34,722 bases of DNA from Candidatus Nomurabacteria bacterium (GTDB taxonomy: Bacteria > Patescibacteriota > Minisyncoccia > Phycocordibacterales > UBA9973): contig CALQZW010000003.1 in NCBI GenBank assembly GCA_943350045.1, positions 1-34,722 on the forward strand, read 5' to 3'. Both the position numbers and the translations under genes were made by a program. Below the pieces are notes generated by a model. It was not told the origin of the DNA and searched no databases. It saw nothing but the letters and a program-made list of their open reading frames with translations. Of the stretch, positions 15,611 to 24,411 are shown piece after piece (positions within the stretch are counted from its first letter, which is position 1; the number at the start of each line of letters is the position of its first letter).

Positions 15611-16111
15611 CTACTTACTTTTTTTTGCTGTTCGTGGGACCACGACACGCAGAGCGTATTTACTACTCCACGAAATGGGACTATCGAACGGATGCCTCGA
15701 AACGCTCAGACCCAATGGGTAATTGTAAATCAAAGCAACCCGATACTGGCCCGCTCTCTTGTACAAGAAGAATGTCGCATTACCGCCCGGCTTTAGCCAT
15801 GGCGTGTACCATTCTGCGAATAACATAATTTGTGCCTGTGTTAGACACAACTCATCCAGATTGCTTGATATCGAACTAAAAATTGCTCGAAAATCACCAT
15901 CCGTACGTAATTCATAGACGTCATGTATCTGCTGACTTGTAGGCAGAGCAGAAGCGTCTGTATCATCGATTTCCGTATCTTCATCGAGGCCCATCGGAAA
16001 AAGATGTGTACTGTTTTCAAATGTATCTTTCCCATCGGAAGAAGGGATCAATAACATGTGGTCTTTAGTGAGCAGCTGTAAATACGCTGTTTCCAAAATG
16101 CTTGCTTTCAT
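15611..16111 (-). CDS. Hypothetical protein, 166 aa
   Basis: No family can be named with confidence. Residues ~88-140 (LCLTQAQIMLFAEWY, then GGNATFFLYKRAGQYRVALIY) have the look of a compact domain with a helix and beta-strands, and the end, ALRVVVPRTAKKSK, is basic. A central acidic low-complexity stretch (DEDTEIDDTDAS) separates it from the N-terminus. No export signal is visible. It is the first gene of a two-gene unit with the 164-aa protein. Confidence 0.7.
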   Translation of the reverse strand: MKASILETAYLQLLTKDHMLLIPSSDGKDTFENSTHLFPMGLDEDTEIDDTDASALPTSQQIHDVYELRTDGDFRAIFSSISSNLDELCLTQAQIMLFAEWYTPWLKPGGNATFFLYKRAGQYRVALIYNYPLGLSVSRHPFDSPISWSSKYALRVVVPRTAKKSK

Positions 16112-16176
16112 ATTCTATGTTTTTAAGTTTTAAAGAATGAATATTGATATATAACAACATTTAGCGAGTAAAGTCA

Positions 16177-16209
16177 ATAAAACCACAGAATGACATTCTG
16201 TGGTTTTAT
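16177..16209 (-). terminator. Long perfect hairpin ending the 102-aa gene
   Basis: Two 16-nt arms (16177-16192 and 16194-16209) are perfect inverted repeats around a single A. The outer arms are A/T-rich (ATAAAA/TTTTAT) and the core is CCACAGAATG. It lies 18 nt after the stop of the minus-strand gene at 16227. Confidence 0.75.
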
Positions 16210-16226
16210 AGTGCGCATATAGCAAT

Positions 16227-16535
16227 TTATTTCGCCCCCATCATGAGCTCCATCAGCGGAGCGAGCTCTTCACGATATTTTGCAATATCTGATTTGTACT
16301 TTGTCATAACGGCAACCATTGCGTATTGCTCTGGCATTCCAGACTTTGTCTTTTCTTCCATTTCTTTCTGGATTTTCTCGAACAACTCCTTTACTTCTTT
16401 GTTATCCTGCAAGACCTTCAATTTCTCAGCGAGTGCTGGATTTGCAGAGAGTTTCTCTGCAATCATTTCTGCCTGGTCTTTCGATACTCCCTTTGCTTGC
16501 AATGCCTTTTTTATCAAGAATGATTTTATACCCAT
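16227..16535 (-). CDS. Small helical protein, 102 aa, unknown function
   Basis: The product is almost entirely helical and charged (KKALQAKGVSKDQAEMIAEKL, then ELFEKIQKEMEEKTKSG and YREELAPLMELMMG), with no signal peptide and no zinc motif. I recognise no named domain. It has a complete monocistronic layout: a near-consensus promoter (TTGATA, 17 bp, TATACT) 6 nt before the ATG, and a long hairpin terminator after the stop. It is divergent from the NDH-2-like gene and the two promoters interleave. Confidence 0.75.
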   Translation of the reverse strand: MGIKSFLIKKALQAKGVSKDQAEMIAEKLSANPALAEKLKVLQDNKEVKELFEKIQKEMEEKTKSGMPEQYAMVAVMTKYKSDIAKYREELAPLMELMMGAK

Positions 16536-16541
16536 ATGCCG

Positions 16542-16570
16542 AGTATAGTGTATTCCACTCTCAGTATCAA
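16542..16570 (-). promoter_or_regulatory. Near-consensus promoter, leaderless type, for the 102-aa gene
   Basis: On the minus strand TTGATA (16570-16565) and TATACT (16547-16542) are separated by exactly 17 bp. The ATG at 16535 follows 6 nt after the -10 box, so the mRNA should start at or beside the start codon. Confidence 0.7.
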
Positions 16571-16576
16571 GTGTTG

Positions 16577-16582
16577 TATACT
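16577..16582 (+). promoter_or_regulatory. -10 box of the NDH-2-like gene, leaderless type
   Basis: TATACT lies 8 nt before the ATG at 16591. The -35 region overlaps the divergent promoter of the 102-aa gene and matches consensus poorly. Confidence 0.5.
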
Positions 16583-16590
16583 ATTAGAAC

Positions 16591-17826
16591 ATGCCGACAG
16601 TAGCGCCACAGAAAGAGCCGACTCGCATCCTCATTGTAGGAGGTGGATTTGGAGGCGTTCGTACTGCTCTAAACCTCCGCAAGCAAAACTTGCCGAATGT
16701 AAAAATAACTCTCCTCTCTGACAGGCACCACTTTGAATACACTCCGGCGTACTACAAAATAGCAGCGGGTACGTCGCCGATGGAGACCTGTATTCCCCTC
16801 TCCGATATTTTTCCTGACCGTAGCGTTGAAGTAATCGTCGACACCGTTGTCGCCGGCGATACAAAAGAACATGTTATTTTCGGAGCAAGTGGTTCCCGCT
16901 ATCGCTACGACTACCTTGTACTCGCACTTGGAAGCGAAACTGCATATTTTAATATTCCTGGAATTAAGGAGCACTCGTATTCTATTAAAACAATCGACGA
17001 GGCGCTTCGCTTGAAGGCGCACGTGCATGAAGTGTTCAATTCCCATCACGGAATGTCTGTGTTTGAACTGATGTCGCAGTTTCAGTTCGTCATCATCGGT
17101 GGCGGACCTGCAGGAGTTGAGCTTGCCGGAGTCTTGCGTGCATATCTGCGCACGCTGGCTCGTATACACGAAGTCCCAGAGCGCTTTGTGACAGTGAATC
17201 TCCTCCAAGGTGCTCCACGTCTTTTGCCGACGATGAACGAAGAAGTTTCTCGCCGAGCGCTCAAGCGACTCGACTCGCTCGGTATCAACATCATTCTCGG
17301 AAAGGCAGTGGCTGGCGAAGACGCTATTGGCGTATACCTCAAAGATATCGGCTTCTCTGCTCGCACAATTATTTGGACCGCCGGAGTAAAGGCAACGAGT
17401 GTGTATGAAAAAATTACCGGACTCACCCTTGAGAAAAATGGCCGTATCGTAGTAAACGAATCCATGATGGCCGTTGGCGTGCGTGACGTCTTCGTTCTCG
17501 GCGACAGTGCAAGCACTCCGTTTGCCGGAACTGCGCAGACTGCTATTTACGATGGCCACTATATCGCCTCAGCGCTCACGTCCCGCCTCCGCCGAATGAA
17601 TCTGCCGAAGTACAGTCCAAAGCCAACTCCGTACGTAATTCCTGTTGGAAACAATTGGGCGATTTTTACTTTCAAAAATATTACGCTCTCGGGCCGAATC
17701 TTTTTCTGGCTCCGCGAGATCATCGACCTACGCTTTTTCATGAGCATCTTGCCGTTTAAAAAGGCATGGTTTGCATGGCGTAGTGGCGGGACGCAAGTTG
17801 AGTCATGCCCAAATTGTAAACACTAA
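16591..17826 (+). CDS. ndh: NAD(P)/FAD-dependent oxidoreductase, type II NADH dehydrogenase-like
   Basis: The 411-aa product shows a two-dinucleotide-binding flavoprotein fold. The first FAD-binding GGGFGG is at 17-22, the second NAD(P)H-binding GGGPAGVELAG at 170-180, and the FAD-closing motif VFVLGDSA at 301-308. It is followed by GTAQTAIYDG, the AQxA quinone-site region of NDH-2. The C-terminus (GRIFFWLREIIDLRFFM) could be the membrane-attaching amphipathic helices of NDH-2. These enzymes oxidise NADH without pumping protons and pass electrons to quinone. If the host lacks a respiratory chain, the acceptor is open. The stop overlaps that of the convergent glycosylase gene by 3 nt. Confidence 0.88.
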   Translation: MPTVAPQKEPTRILIVGGGFGGVRTALNLRKQNLPNVKITLLSDRHHFEYTPAYYKIAAGTSPMETCIPLSDIFPDRSVEVIVDTVVAGDTKEHVIFGASGSRYRYDYLVLALGSETAYFNIPGIKEHSYSIKTIDEALRLKAHVHEVFNSHHGMSVFELMSQFQFVIIGGGPAGVELAGVLRAYLRTLARIHEVPERFVTVNLLQGAPRLLPTMNEEVSRRALKRLDSLGINIILGKAVAGEDAIGVYLKDIGFSARTIIWTAGVKATSVYEKITGLTLEKNGRIVVNESMMAVGVRDVFVLGDSASTPFAGTAQTAIYDGHYIASALTSRLRRMNLPKYSPKPTPYVIPVGNNWAIFTFKNITLSGRIFFWLREIIDLRFFMSILPFKKAWFAWRSGGTQVESCPNCKH

Positions 17827-18413
17827 AGAGTCCGTGCGATTTTTTTGAGCAGCGCAGGAATTTTTTTGAAGTCTTCGACAAGTACTGCCCGAAGACTTCT
17901 GTTATATATACTGCTCGCCGGATGGTACAGCGGGAGAAAATGACGTGTCGGAATATGTGGGAGGTCGGCAGTGAATAGCTGGCCGTGCACATCGGATATC
18001 TTCATCTCGGGAAAGAAATGATTGAGACTGTGTCGCCCTAAAAATACAATGAGTTTTGGCTGTATGTATGAAAGTTCAGCAGAGAGCCACGCCGAACAAT
18101 CCGCCTTTTCTTTTAGGAGCGGATCGCGATTGTTTGGCGGACGATATTTTACAATGTTCGTAATATACACCTGCTCACGCGAGAGTTTAATACTTTCAAG
18201 AAGCTCTGTGAGGATTTTACCAGCACTGCCGATGAACGGCTTTCCTTCCTTGTCTTCTTTCGCTCCGGGTGCTTCTCCGATGAATACAATATCGGCGTTT
18301 GCTGAGCCATGCCCAAAAACCGCCTGTGTCGCAAGCGTTTTTAGGTCACACTGACAGATTTCGGCCTGAGCTGTCTGTAGGTGAAAAAGTTCCTCTGCCG
18401 TATTCACGGACAC
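17823..18413 (-). CDS. Uracil-DNA glycosylase, family 4, with an altered iron-sulphur ligand set
   Basis: The 196-aa product has the family 4/5 motifs GEAPGAKED (46-54, catalytic loop) and YHPAS (163-167, uracil-binding loop), plus [10 protein letters not shown]. It should remove uracil from DNA and start base excision repair. Typical family 4 enzymes hold a 4Fe-4S cluster with CxxC near the N-terminus, a cysteine in KCRPP, and one downstream. Here the N-terminal pair is C20-x-C22, KCRPP has become KYRPP (Y90), and only C106 remains of the last pair, so a normal cluster cannot form with the usual ligands. The gene sits 6 nt downstream of the lamin-tail protein on the same strand. Confidence 0.9.
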   Translation of the reverse strand: MSVNTAEELFHLQTAQAEICQCDLKTLATQAVFGHGSANADIVFIGEAPGAKEDKEGKPFIGSAGKILTELLESIKLSREQVYITNIVKYRPPNNRDPLLKEKADCSAWLSAELSYIQPKLIVFLGRHSLNHFFPEMKISDVHGQLFTADLPHIPTRHFLPLYHPASSIYNRSLRAVLVEDFKKIPALLKKIARTL

Positions 18414-18419
18414 AGTATA

Positions 18420-19856
18420 CTACATGCGTAGATTCCGTAGAGCCTGCAATCTCTCCTGCTCTTTATCCATGGCATATATGACGTAAAGTCCGGCTCCGAC
18501 GACGACAACGAAACTCATGATGTACGGAATGAGACTTTCAGTGTTTTTCCCTCCGCTCGAAGAAATTTTCTCAAGGGTATTGCCTGAGACCGAGGCCTGC
18601 GCAAGTGGTGTGGCGGTTTCAGAATCCGACAATACGAGTGTCGGCACACTCGATATGCTCTGAACACTCGGCGTCACTTGGGCAGTGACGGCTCCTGACG
18701 GAAGGCGCAGATATATGTCTCCGACCTCACTCACAGAATACCCGAGCACGGATGCAGGAATGCGAATAGTTTTTCCTCCAGCAATGAATGTGCCTTCGGG
18801 TATTTGGTAGAGATGAAGACCAAGGGCGTCGCTAATATTCCAGTACGAAATATTTACATCTCGTGTTTCGCTATTTTTCAAAGACACTGATCCGTCTGTG
18901 TGAGTCGTCATAGAGACGAGTGGGTCGATGACTTCAATCGTGGTTTTTACATGTGCATCCGGATACTGCGAATACCTATTCTTTCTGTAGTACGCAACAA
19001 CGGTATATGTTCCTGAGTACATATATGTGTGAGATATAGTTTCAGCGCTCGATATTTTCACACTCCTCCCATCTCCAAATGCCACTCGGTATTCTCCTCC
19101 GAGTACACTTTCTCCGAAGTGTCCGATGACTGAAAGCTGTATAGGTGTTTCAACTCCAGCAAAGACGAGGCGTGGCGTAGTGATGGAGAGTTTGCCCGGC
19201 TGTGGGTTTTTTACTACCGGCTTTGGTATTGGAATTGTAGTACTCGCAGTATTGGCCTGTACTGCTCCATCGGAGCCTACGACAGTCTGCTCGCCTGTTT
19301 GAGAGCCATCTTCACCTGAGTCATCGTCATTGATTGGAGTAGAGACGGTGGCAACAGTTGCCGAGCCAGGAGTTGGTAGGGCTTCAATCCATACACCAGA
19401 AGCTGACTTTTGCAGACTTGTTCCTGTGTTCGCTCCGCCGATGGTTGGGTCGTACTGGTATTGAGAAAGAGGCTCTTTCTGTCCATTGTTTAATACAATT
19501 ACTTTGCCTGTCGTATTTGTCAGGTCGCTCCACGTACTGTCGATGACGGTCGCAGTTACAGCTGGATAGGCAGTGCGAAATGTTTGGATGTCCTGCACAA
19601 TGACTGCATACTCACCCGGACCGACCATGCCTCCATACTCGGGAGTAAATGAGTGATATGTGCTGGTGAGTCCGTTCATTTGTACAAAGTAATCACTAAT
19701 ATCAACAGGACTCTCTCCGCTGTTGCGAACTTCAATCCACTCCTGCTTGGTATCAGTTCCAACAGGGTTGTACATGACTTCGGTAATTTCAAAACTCGCA
19801 CTGCACACAAATGGGAACAACAAGGAACACGAAAGAATACTTAGTGTTTTAAGCAT
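18420..19856 (-). CDS. Secreted lamin-tail-domain protein with PKD-like domain and C-terminal membrane anchor
   Basis: The 478-aa product starts with a signal peptide (LSILSCSLLFPFVCSA). Residues ~20-165 form a lamin-tail domain (FEITEVMYNP, then QEWIEVRNSGESPVDISDYFV), a beta-sandwich common in bacterial surface and nuclease proteins. An acidic linker rich in Asp, Gly and Ser follows. A PKD-like Ig fold comes next (YRVAFGDGRSV, then HTYMYSGTYTV, about 265-310). After a Ser/Thr-rich stalk, a hydrophobic helix (YIMSFVVVVGAGLYVIYAM) anchors the C-terminus, leaving a short charged cytoplasmic tail. It is likely a surface protein; its ligand is unknown. It precedes the glycosylase gene by 6 nt. 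Confidence 0.87.
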   Translation of the reverse strand: MLKTLSILSCSLLFPFVCSASFEITEVMYNPVGTDTKQEWIEVRNSGESPVDISDYFVQMNGLTSTYHSFTPEYGGMVGPGEYAVIVQDIQTFRTAYPAVTATVIDSTWSDLTNTTGKVIVLNNGQKEPLSQYQYDPTIGGANTGTSLQKSASGVWIEALPTPGSATVATVSTPINDDDSGEDGSQTGEQTVVGSDGAVQANTASTTIPIPKPVVKNPQPGKLSITTPRLVFAGVETPIQLSVIGHFGESVLGGEYRVAFGDGRSVKISSAETISHTYMYSGTYTVVAYYRKNRYSQYPDAHVKTTIEVIDPLVSMTTHTDGSVSLKNSETRDVNISYWNISDALGLHLYQIPEGTFIAGGKTIRIPASVLGYSVSEVGDIYLRLPSGAVTAQVTPSVQSISSVPTLVLSDSETATPLAQASVSGNTLEKISSSGGKNTESLIPYIMSFVVVVGAGLYVIYAMDKEQERLQALRNLRM

Positions 19857-19905
19857 GAGGATATGAGAGAAAAAATTGGTAATGAACTAACCGGAAACGG
19901 TATGA

Positions 19906-22230
19906 CTATTCGAGCACGCTTCGAAGAATATCTTCAGGTACTTCACGAATCTTTTTTGGAGCTTCAGGCTGTGGCTGTGGTTCAAATTTTTGCGCAGGGT
20001 TTACTGCAGGAGCTGGTTCTATGGCGGGACCAGAAGCACGTGCGCGAGCGATGGCTTCTGCGAGCGCTGAAACGCGATCAGATGACGCTTCTTTTGCAGT
20101 AAACGTCGTATTTGAAGAACGAGAAGATGGAGTAGTTGGTTCGGAATGCGCAGGCTTGCGGAGTGATGACAGCGAGACCGTCGGAGCCTCTACCTTTTGC
20201 ACTGGTTTCTCGATTGGTTTTTCGACAGGTTTTACGGCAGGCTCGTCAGAGATTTCTGCGTTTTTCTTTTGCTGATATTCGTCGCCTTTCTTCAACGCCT
20301 CGTCGAGAGCTTGTTTAAGAATGTTCTTGAGTCCGTCCTCTTTTTGGAGAATCGGAGCTTTTGGTGCTGGTCGTGGAGCAGGGCGAGGAGCTGGCGCTGT
20401 TGGTCGCGGAGCTGGTGCAACAGGACGTGGAACTGGGCGAGATGCGACAGCTGGCGCAGGAGTAGGAGCTGGAGTTGGAGTTGGTGTAGGAGTAGGAGCC
20501 GGCTGTGGTTGTGAAGCTGGTGTTGGAGTAGGTGCAGGCGCTGGTTGTGCCTGTGGCTGTGGTTCTGGCTGTGGCGCTGGCGCTGGAGTATACACAGGCT
20601 CTGGAGCAGTTACTGGAGCCTCGGCAACCACAGGCGTTGGGGCTTCAGCAGGCTTGGCTTCTATAGCAGGAGCTGAAGCTTCGGCAGGTTTTTCTGCCGG
20701 CTTCTCTACTGGTTTTGGTACACGTACGGGCTTGAGCTCGCCAGACTTAATCTTTGCGATACACTCACGACAGTACACTGGACGGCCTGGCTCTGGTTCA
20801 AATGGAACAAATGTTTCCTTTCCACATGCAGAACAGACTGCCTTAAACTTCCCTTCTCCTTCTTTCTCTTTTCCATCTCCGCCGGCTGCATCACCTCCAC
20901 TACGAGACTTTTCCATCATTCCACTCCATGCAGAAATTTCTTTCTCAACGTCTTCGCGTGGCTTTGCGTACAATCGGCGTGATGATTCAATAATCTGCTC
21001 GGCAACGTCACTGTCGGTAACAACTTTAAATGGCGGAAGTGTGAGCGCAGAAAACGGACGTGACGTAATACCGTCTACCATGAGTTTGAGGTAGGCGTTG
21101 TAGTTTGGGAGGTTTACGAGGTCTTCGATTTCAAATTCTGGCTCGAATTCTTTTTCCAAAAACTCTGCGTCGGCCGCTCCAATACGGAACACAATCATTG
21201 TTCCAACGTTTCCGAACACTGCATCACGAACTGAGTCTGAATCTTTTGTGACGAGCTGAGCAATGTACTGGTGAGCAATAGTGAGGTTGAGTCGGTACTT
21301 TCGGGCCTCAGACAAAATGGAAGCGAAAGATTCAGTAACGAAGTTTTGGAACTCGTCCACGTACAAGTAAAAGTCCTTACGCTGGTCTTCTGGAATACGC
21401 ACGCGCTCCATTGCGGCGAGCTGCATTTTCGTGATGAGCATTCCTCCGAGCAGTGCTGAGTTGTCTTCTCCAATGCGTCCCTTTGAAACGTTCACAAGAA
21501 AGATTTTTCCCGAGTTCATGGCATCGAAAATATCGATGGTTGATTCTGCTTGTCCAAGAACGTTTCGCACCATTGAGGTAGAGAGAAACTGCCCCACTTT
21601 GTTTTGAATTGGAGCGATGGCTTCATTTCGGTACTGATCACGCCATGTTTCGTATTCGTTAATCCAAAACGAGCGGATAACAGGGTCTTTTACATTTACG
21701 AGAATCTCGGCACGATAGTCTTTATCGACGAGCAGGCGTGGAATACCAAGAAGCGTTGACCCAGGGGTATCAAGAAGAGCCAGAATACAGTTATTGAGAA
21801 TGTATTCCATTCGGGCACTCCATGCATTTGCCCAAATCTTGGTAAAGATTCCCATAAGCCCGGAAGCCACAAGGTGCTTATATTTCAGGTCGGCAATTTG
21901 CAATACATTAAATCCGATATGGTAGTCCTGATCGGCTGGGTTGAAATATATGACGTCTTTTACACGCTCTGGTGGAATAGTTGCAAGCACGGATTCTACG
22001 AGCTCTCCGTGCGGGTCTACAACGGCAAGTCCTTCGCCGTTAGCGATATTTTGCACGATCATGTTTGCAAGAAGCGCAGATTTACCCGTTCCGGATTTTC
22101 CGAGAATGTAGACATGCTGACGACGGTCACGACGCTTGATACCGAACACTTGAAATTGATTGCGAAAATTTGTTTTCGCAAGATACGTTATATCTTTATT
22201 GTAGTTAACTCCCTCGGGGAGGATATTCAT
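19906..22230 (-). CDS. VirD4/TraG-like (HerA-type) ATPase with zinc ribbon and Pro/Ala-rich tail
   Basis: The 774-aa protein has a conjugation-type ATPase core: Walker A GKSGTGKS (44-51), VDPHGEL after it, and Walker B YLYVDEF (288-294) followed by QNF. Such ATPases drive DNA or protein through type IV secretion or pilus-like machines. A CSACGKETFVPF...YCREC zinc ribbon follows at 466-490. Then comes a long tail made almost only of Pro, Ala, Glu, Lys, Thr and Val (about 510-650), and finally a short helical end (EVPEDILRSVLE). No other secretion subunit lies in the window, so its machine is not shown here. A TATACT -10 box lies 7 nt before the ATG. It is separated from glutamate dehydrogenase upstream by 76 nt. 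Confidence 0.9.
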   Translation of the reverse strand: MNILPEGVNYNKDITYLAKTNFRNQFQVFGIKRRDRRQHVYILGKSGTGKSALLANMIVQNIANGEGLAVVDPHGELVESVLATIPPERVKDVIYFNPADQDYHIGFNVLQIADLKYKHLVASGLMGIFTKIWANAWSARMEYILNNCILALLDTPGSTLLGIPRLLVDKDYRAEILVNVKDPVIRSFWINEYETWRDQYRNEAIAPIQNKVGQFLSTSMVRNVLGQAESTIDIFDAMNSGKIFLVNVSKGRIGEDNSALLGGMLITKMQLAAMERVRIPEDQRKDFYLYVDEFQNFVTESFASILSEARKYRLNLTIAHQYIAQLVTKDSDSVRDAVFGNVGTMIVFRIGAADAEFLEKEFEPEFEIEDLVNLPNYNAYLKLMVDGITSRPFSALTLPPFKVVTDSDVAEQIIESSRRLYAKPREDVEKEISAWSGMMEKSRSGGDAAGGDGKEKEGEGKFKAVCSACGKETFVPFEPEPGRPVYCRECIAKIKSGELKPVRVPKPVEKPAEKPAEASAPAIEAKPAEAPTPVVAEAPVTAPEPVYTPAPAPQPEPQPQAQPAPAPTPTPASQPQPAPTPTPTPTPAPTPAPAVASRPVPRPVAPAPRPTAPAPRPAPRPAPKAPILQKEDGLKNILKQALDEALKKGDEYQQKKNAEISDEPAVKPVEKPIEKPVQKVEAPTVSLSSLRKPAHSEPTTPSSRSSNTTFTAKEASSDRVSALAEAIARARASGPAIEPAPAVNPAQKFEPQPQPEAPKKIREVPEDILRSVLE

Positions 22231-22237
22231 ATATCAA

Positions 22238-22243
22238 AGTATA
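22238..22243 (-). promoter_or_regulatory. -10 box of the VirD4/TraG-like ATPase gene, leaderless type
   Basis: TATACT on the minus strand lies 7 nt before the ATG at 22230. The -35 region is poor. Confidence 0.45.
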
Positions 22244-22306
22244 TCAAATTTTATTCAGCATAGCGAAAGCTGGATACATAAAATCGAAAAAAATCTTAAA
22301 ATAAAA

Positions 22307-23536
22307 TTAAAGCGTATACCCCATCGCGCTGGCAATGCGTTCCATGGCGACAATAAAGGCACTGCGACGCAGGTCGGTCTTTAGGCTCACAGCTTTTTCA
22401 TGCACTACGCGCGATTCTCGCATGAGAATATTCTTGAGTTTCGTATTCACATCTTCTTCACTCCAGTGCTCGCTACTGAGGTTTTGTTGCCACTCAAATG
22501 TAGAGACGGTCACACCTCCGGCGTTCGCCAAGATATCTGGCACGACGGGAATATGTTTTGCAAAAAGAATCTCGTCGGCTTCTGGAGTAATTGGGCCGTT
22601 GGCGAGTTCGAGAATGAACTTGGCTTGTACTCTATCTGCGTTCTCTGCAGTGATCTGGTTTTCAAGAGCGGCAGGAATAAGTACGTCACATAGAAGCTCA
22701 AGCAGTGCTTCATTTGAAATGTCGCGTGAACCAGGAAAGCCTGAGAGTGTTCCGTGCTCTTTTTTCCAGGCTTCGAGCGCTCCAATATCGATTCCGTCTT
22801 CTTTTACGATGCCTCCTTTTGAGTCAGAGGTTGCAATTACTTTGTATCCATTTTTTGAAAAAATTTCTCCTGCATGTCCACCAACATTTCCGAATCCTTG
22901 AATAACGACAGTGGCTCCATTTGGAACGGAGTAGAACTCTCGGAGTGTTTCAAACACATAGTATCCTCCGAGTCCTGTTGCTGCGCCACGCCCCTCAGAA
23001 CCGCCAAGCTCAATTGGCTTGCCGGTAAATGTCGCACGTGTTGTATCCCCTGAGATTTTTGCGAACTCGTCTACCATCCACCCCATGATTTCAGGAGTAG
23101 TATTTACATCCGGAGCTGGAACGTCTTTTTTGGGTCCAAGTACGTCGGCCATGCCTCGCACCCAGCCACGAGAGATTTTCTCGAGTTCTGTTTTAGAAAG
23201 TTTCTTTGGGTCAACAGTGATTCCACCCTTTCCTCCACCCATCGGAATATTTACCACTGCACATTTAAGCGCCATCCAAAACGCCAACGCTTTTACTTCG
23301 TGAATGTCGGCATTCTGGTGGTAGCGGATACCGCCTTTGTACGGCCCACGCGCGTTGTTAAACTGCACGCGATATCCTTCATATACTTCAAGTCGCCCGT
23401 CGTCCATTACAACGGGAATACTGATACGGACTTCACGCATCGGCACTGAGAGTTGTTTCAAAAACTGTTCTGGGAATGCCTGAACTTTCTGTGCACGAGC
23501 GAGCTGACTGAGGGCGTTTTCGAATGGATTATTCAT
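22307..23536 (-). CDS. gdhA: Glutamate dehydrogenase (Glu/Leu/Phe/Val dehydrogenase family)
   Basis: The 409-aa product has the normal length of the hexameric enzyme. The substrate-binding lysines are in GPYKGGIRYH (K67) and WMALKCAV (K91). The catalytic lysine is in PMGGGKGGI (K103), and the nucleotide-binding glycines are GFGNVG (213-218). It interconverts glutamate and 2-oxoglutarate plus ammonia with NAD(P)H. The coenzyme choice cannot be read safely. It starts 17 nt after the second cohesin gene and may be transcribed with the surface-protein operon, though it has no functional link to it. Confidence 0.96.
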   Translation of the reverse strand: MNNPFENALSQLARAQKVQAFPEQFLKQLSVPMREVRISIPVVMDDGRLEVYEGYRVQFNNARGPYKGGIRYHQNADIHEVKALAFWMALKCAVVNIPMGGGKGGITVDPKKLSKTELEKISRGWVRGMADVLGPKKDVPAPDVNTTPEIMGWMVDEFAKISGDTTRATFTGKPIELGGSEGRGAATGLGGYYVFETLREFYSVPNGATVVIQGFGNVGGHAGEIFSKNGYKVIATSDSKGGIVKEDGIDIGALEAWKKEHGTLSGFPGSRDISNEALLELLCDVLIPAALENQITAENADRVQAKFILELANGPITPEADEILFAKHIPVVPDILANAGGVTVSTFEWQQNLSSEHWSEEDVNTKLKNILMRESRVVHEKAVSLKTDLRRSAFIVAMERIASAMGYTL

Positions 23537-23553
23537 ATGCGTAATTGGTTACA

Positions 23554-24411
23554 TTAGAATGGAATAGTATCGGACGACTTTGATTTTGAAGCGAGTTTCT
23601 TTTTTAGTGATCGCTTGCCAGCTTCGAGGCGCTGAATCTTTCTCGAGAGCTGATGCACGCGAATGGCCAGAAGGATAATACAGATGATGAGTATCAAGAA
23701 GGCGCTCCCACCATAGAGAACATATCTATCTGAAAGAAGTGTGATAAACGAGAATCGCGGGGCTTTTTGTGGAGCTGGTTCGCTTTGAGTTGAAATAGGA
23801 ACTTCAGGCTCAGGAACTATCGGCGTTGGCTCTATCGGAGCCGGCTCGATTGGCTTAGGCTCAGGTGGAGCAGTTTCTTTTGGTTTCTCAGTCTCTATCG
23901 GAGCCGGTAGAAGCGTAAAGCTTGCAGAGCCGAGGGCATTTGTAATGTCACTTCCCTCTCCATCATTTGCTAAAATGAGACCATTTGAAAACTTCACCAT
24001 AGCAACGCCCTCTTTCTTTACTCGAAACGTAACAGTGAATACAGTTCGTGGAGCACCTTGATATCCAGAGAGTGAAATTCCTTCAAAACGTATACTACCC
24101 GACCCCGGTGTGTAAATTGGACCGTCAGCTCCTGGCGGTAGCCAGTTTGTTAGAAGTGAGCCAGACTTACTTACTGAAACAACAGAGAGAAGGTCTGCGG
24201 GATATGAAAGCGTTCCGCTAATTGCGTTCAGCGGAGCTGAATAGCTTGAGGCACGCACTGTTACAGAAAATGTTTTTCCTTCAGTGTATGATCCTGTTGC
24301 AGGAAACACAGAAAGCATAGCCGCCTGAGATATCTGCGGAAAGAAAAACAGCAGTGCAAGAAAAAGACTACTTGCTACTTTTTTCGCATGAGCTTTTGTA
24401 TGGACTTCCAT
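23554..24411 (-). CDS. Cohesin-domain surface protein with C-terminal membrane anchor (cohesin 2)
   Basis: The 285-aa product has a signal peptide (VASSLFLALLFFFPQISQA). It is followed by a cohesin-like beta-sandwich (residues ~32-165: MLSVFPATGSYTEGKTFSV, then NAISGTLSYPADLLSVVSV and TVFTVTFRVKKEG). A Pro/Glu-rich linker (about 170-215) works as a wall-spanning stalk. A membrane helix (YGGSAFLILIICIILLAI) and a basic, coiled-coil-like cytoplasmic tail end the protein. Cohesins bind dockerins tightly in a calcium-dependent manner; a dockerin protein is encoded two genes upstream. The start overlaps the previous cohesin gene by 37 nt, which shows coupling. Confidence 0.82.
   Translation of the reverse strand: MEVHTKAHAKKVASSLFLALLFFFPQISQAAMLSVFPATGSYTEGKTFSVTVRASSYSAPLNAISGTLSYPADLLSVVSVSKSGSLLTNWLPPGADGPIYTPGSGSIRFEGISLSGYQGAPRTVFTVTFRVKKEGVAMVKFSNGLILANDGEGSDITNALGSASFTLLPAPIETEKPKETAPPEPKPIEPAPIEPTPIVPEPEVPISTQSEPAPQKAPRFSFITLLSDRYVLYGGSAFLILIICIILLAIRVHQLSRKIQRLEAGKRSLKKKLASKSKSSDTIPF

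Noticed and set aside
16669-17559. 296-aa minus-strand open frame
   Set aside because: It is antisense to the NDH-2-like gene, which has full family motifs; the antisense translation shows no recognisable domain.
20321-21094. 257-aa plus-strand open frame rich in Gly/Ala/Val
   Set aside because: It is the antisense shadow of the Pro/Ala-rich tail of the VirD4/TraG-like ATPase; its composition is explained by the complementary codons.
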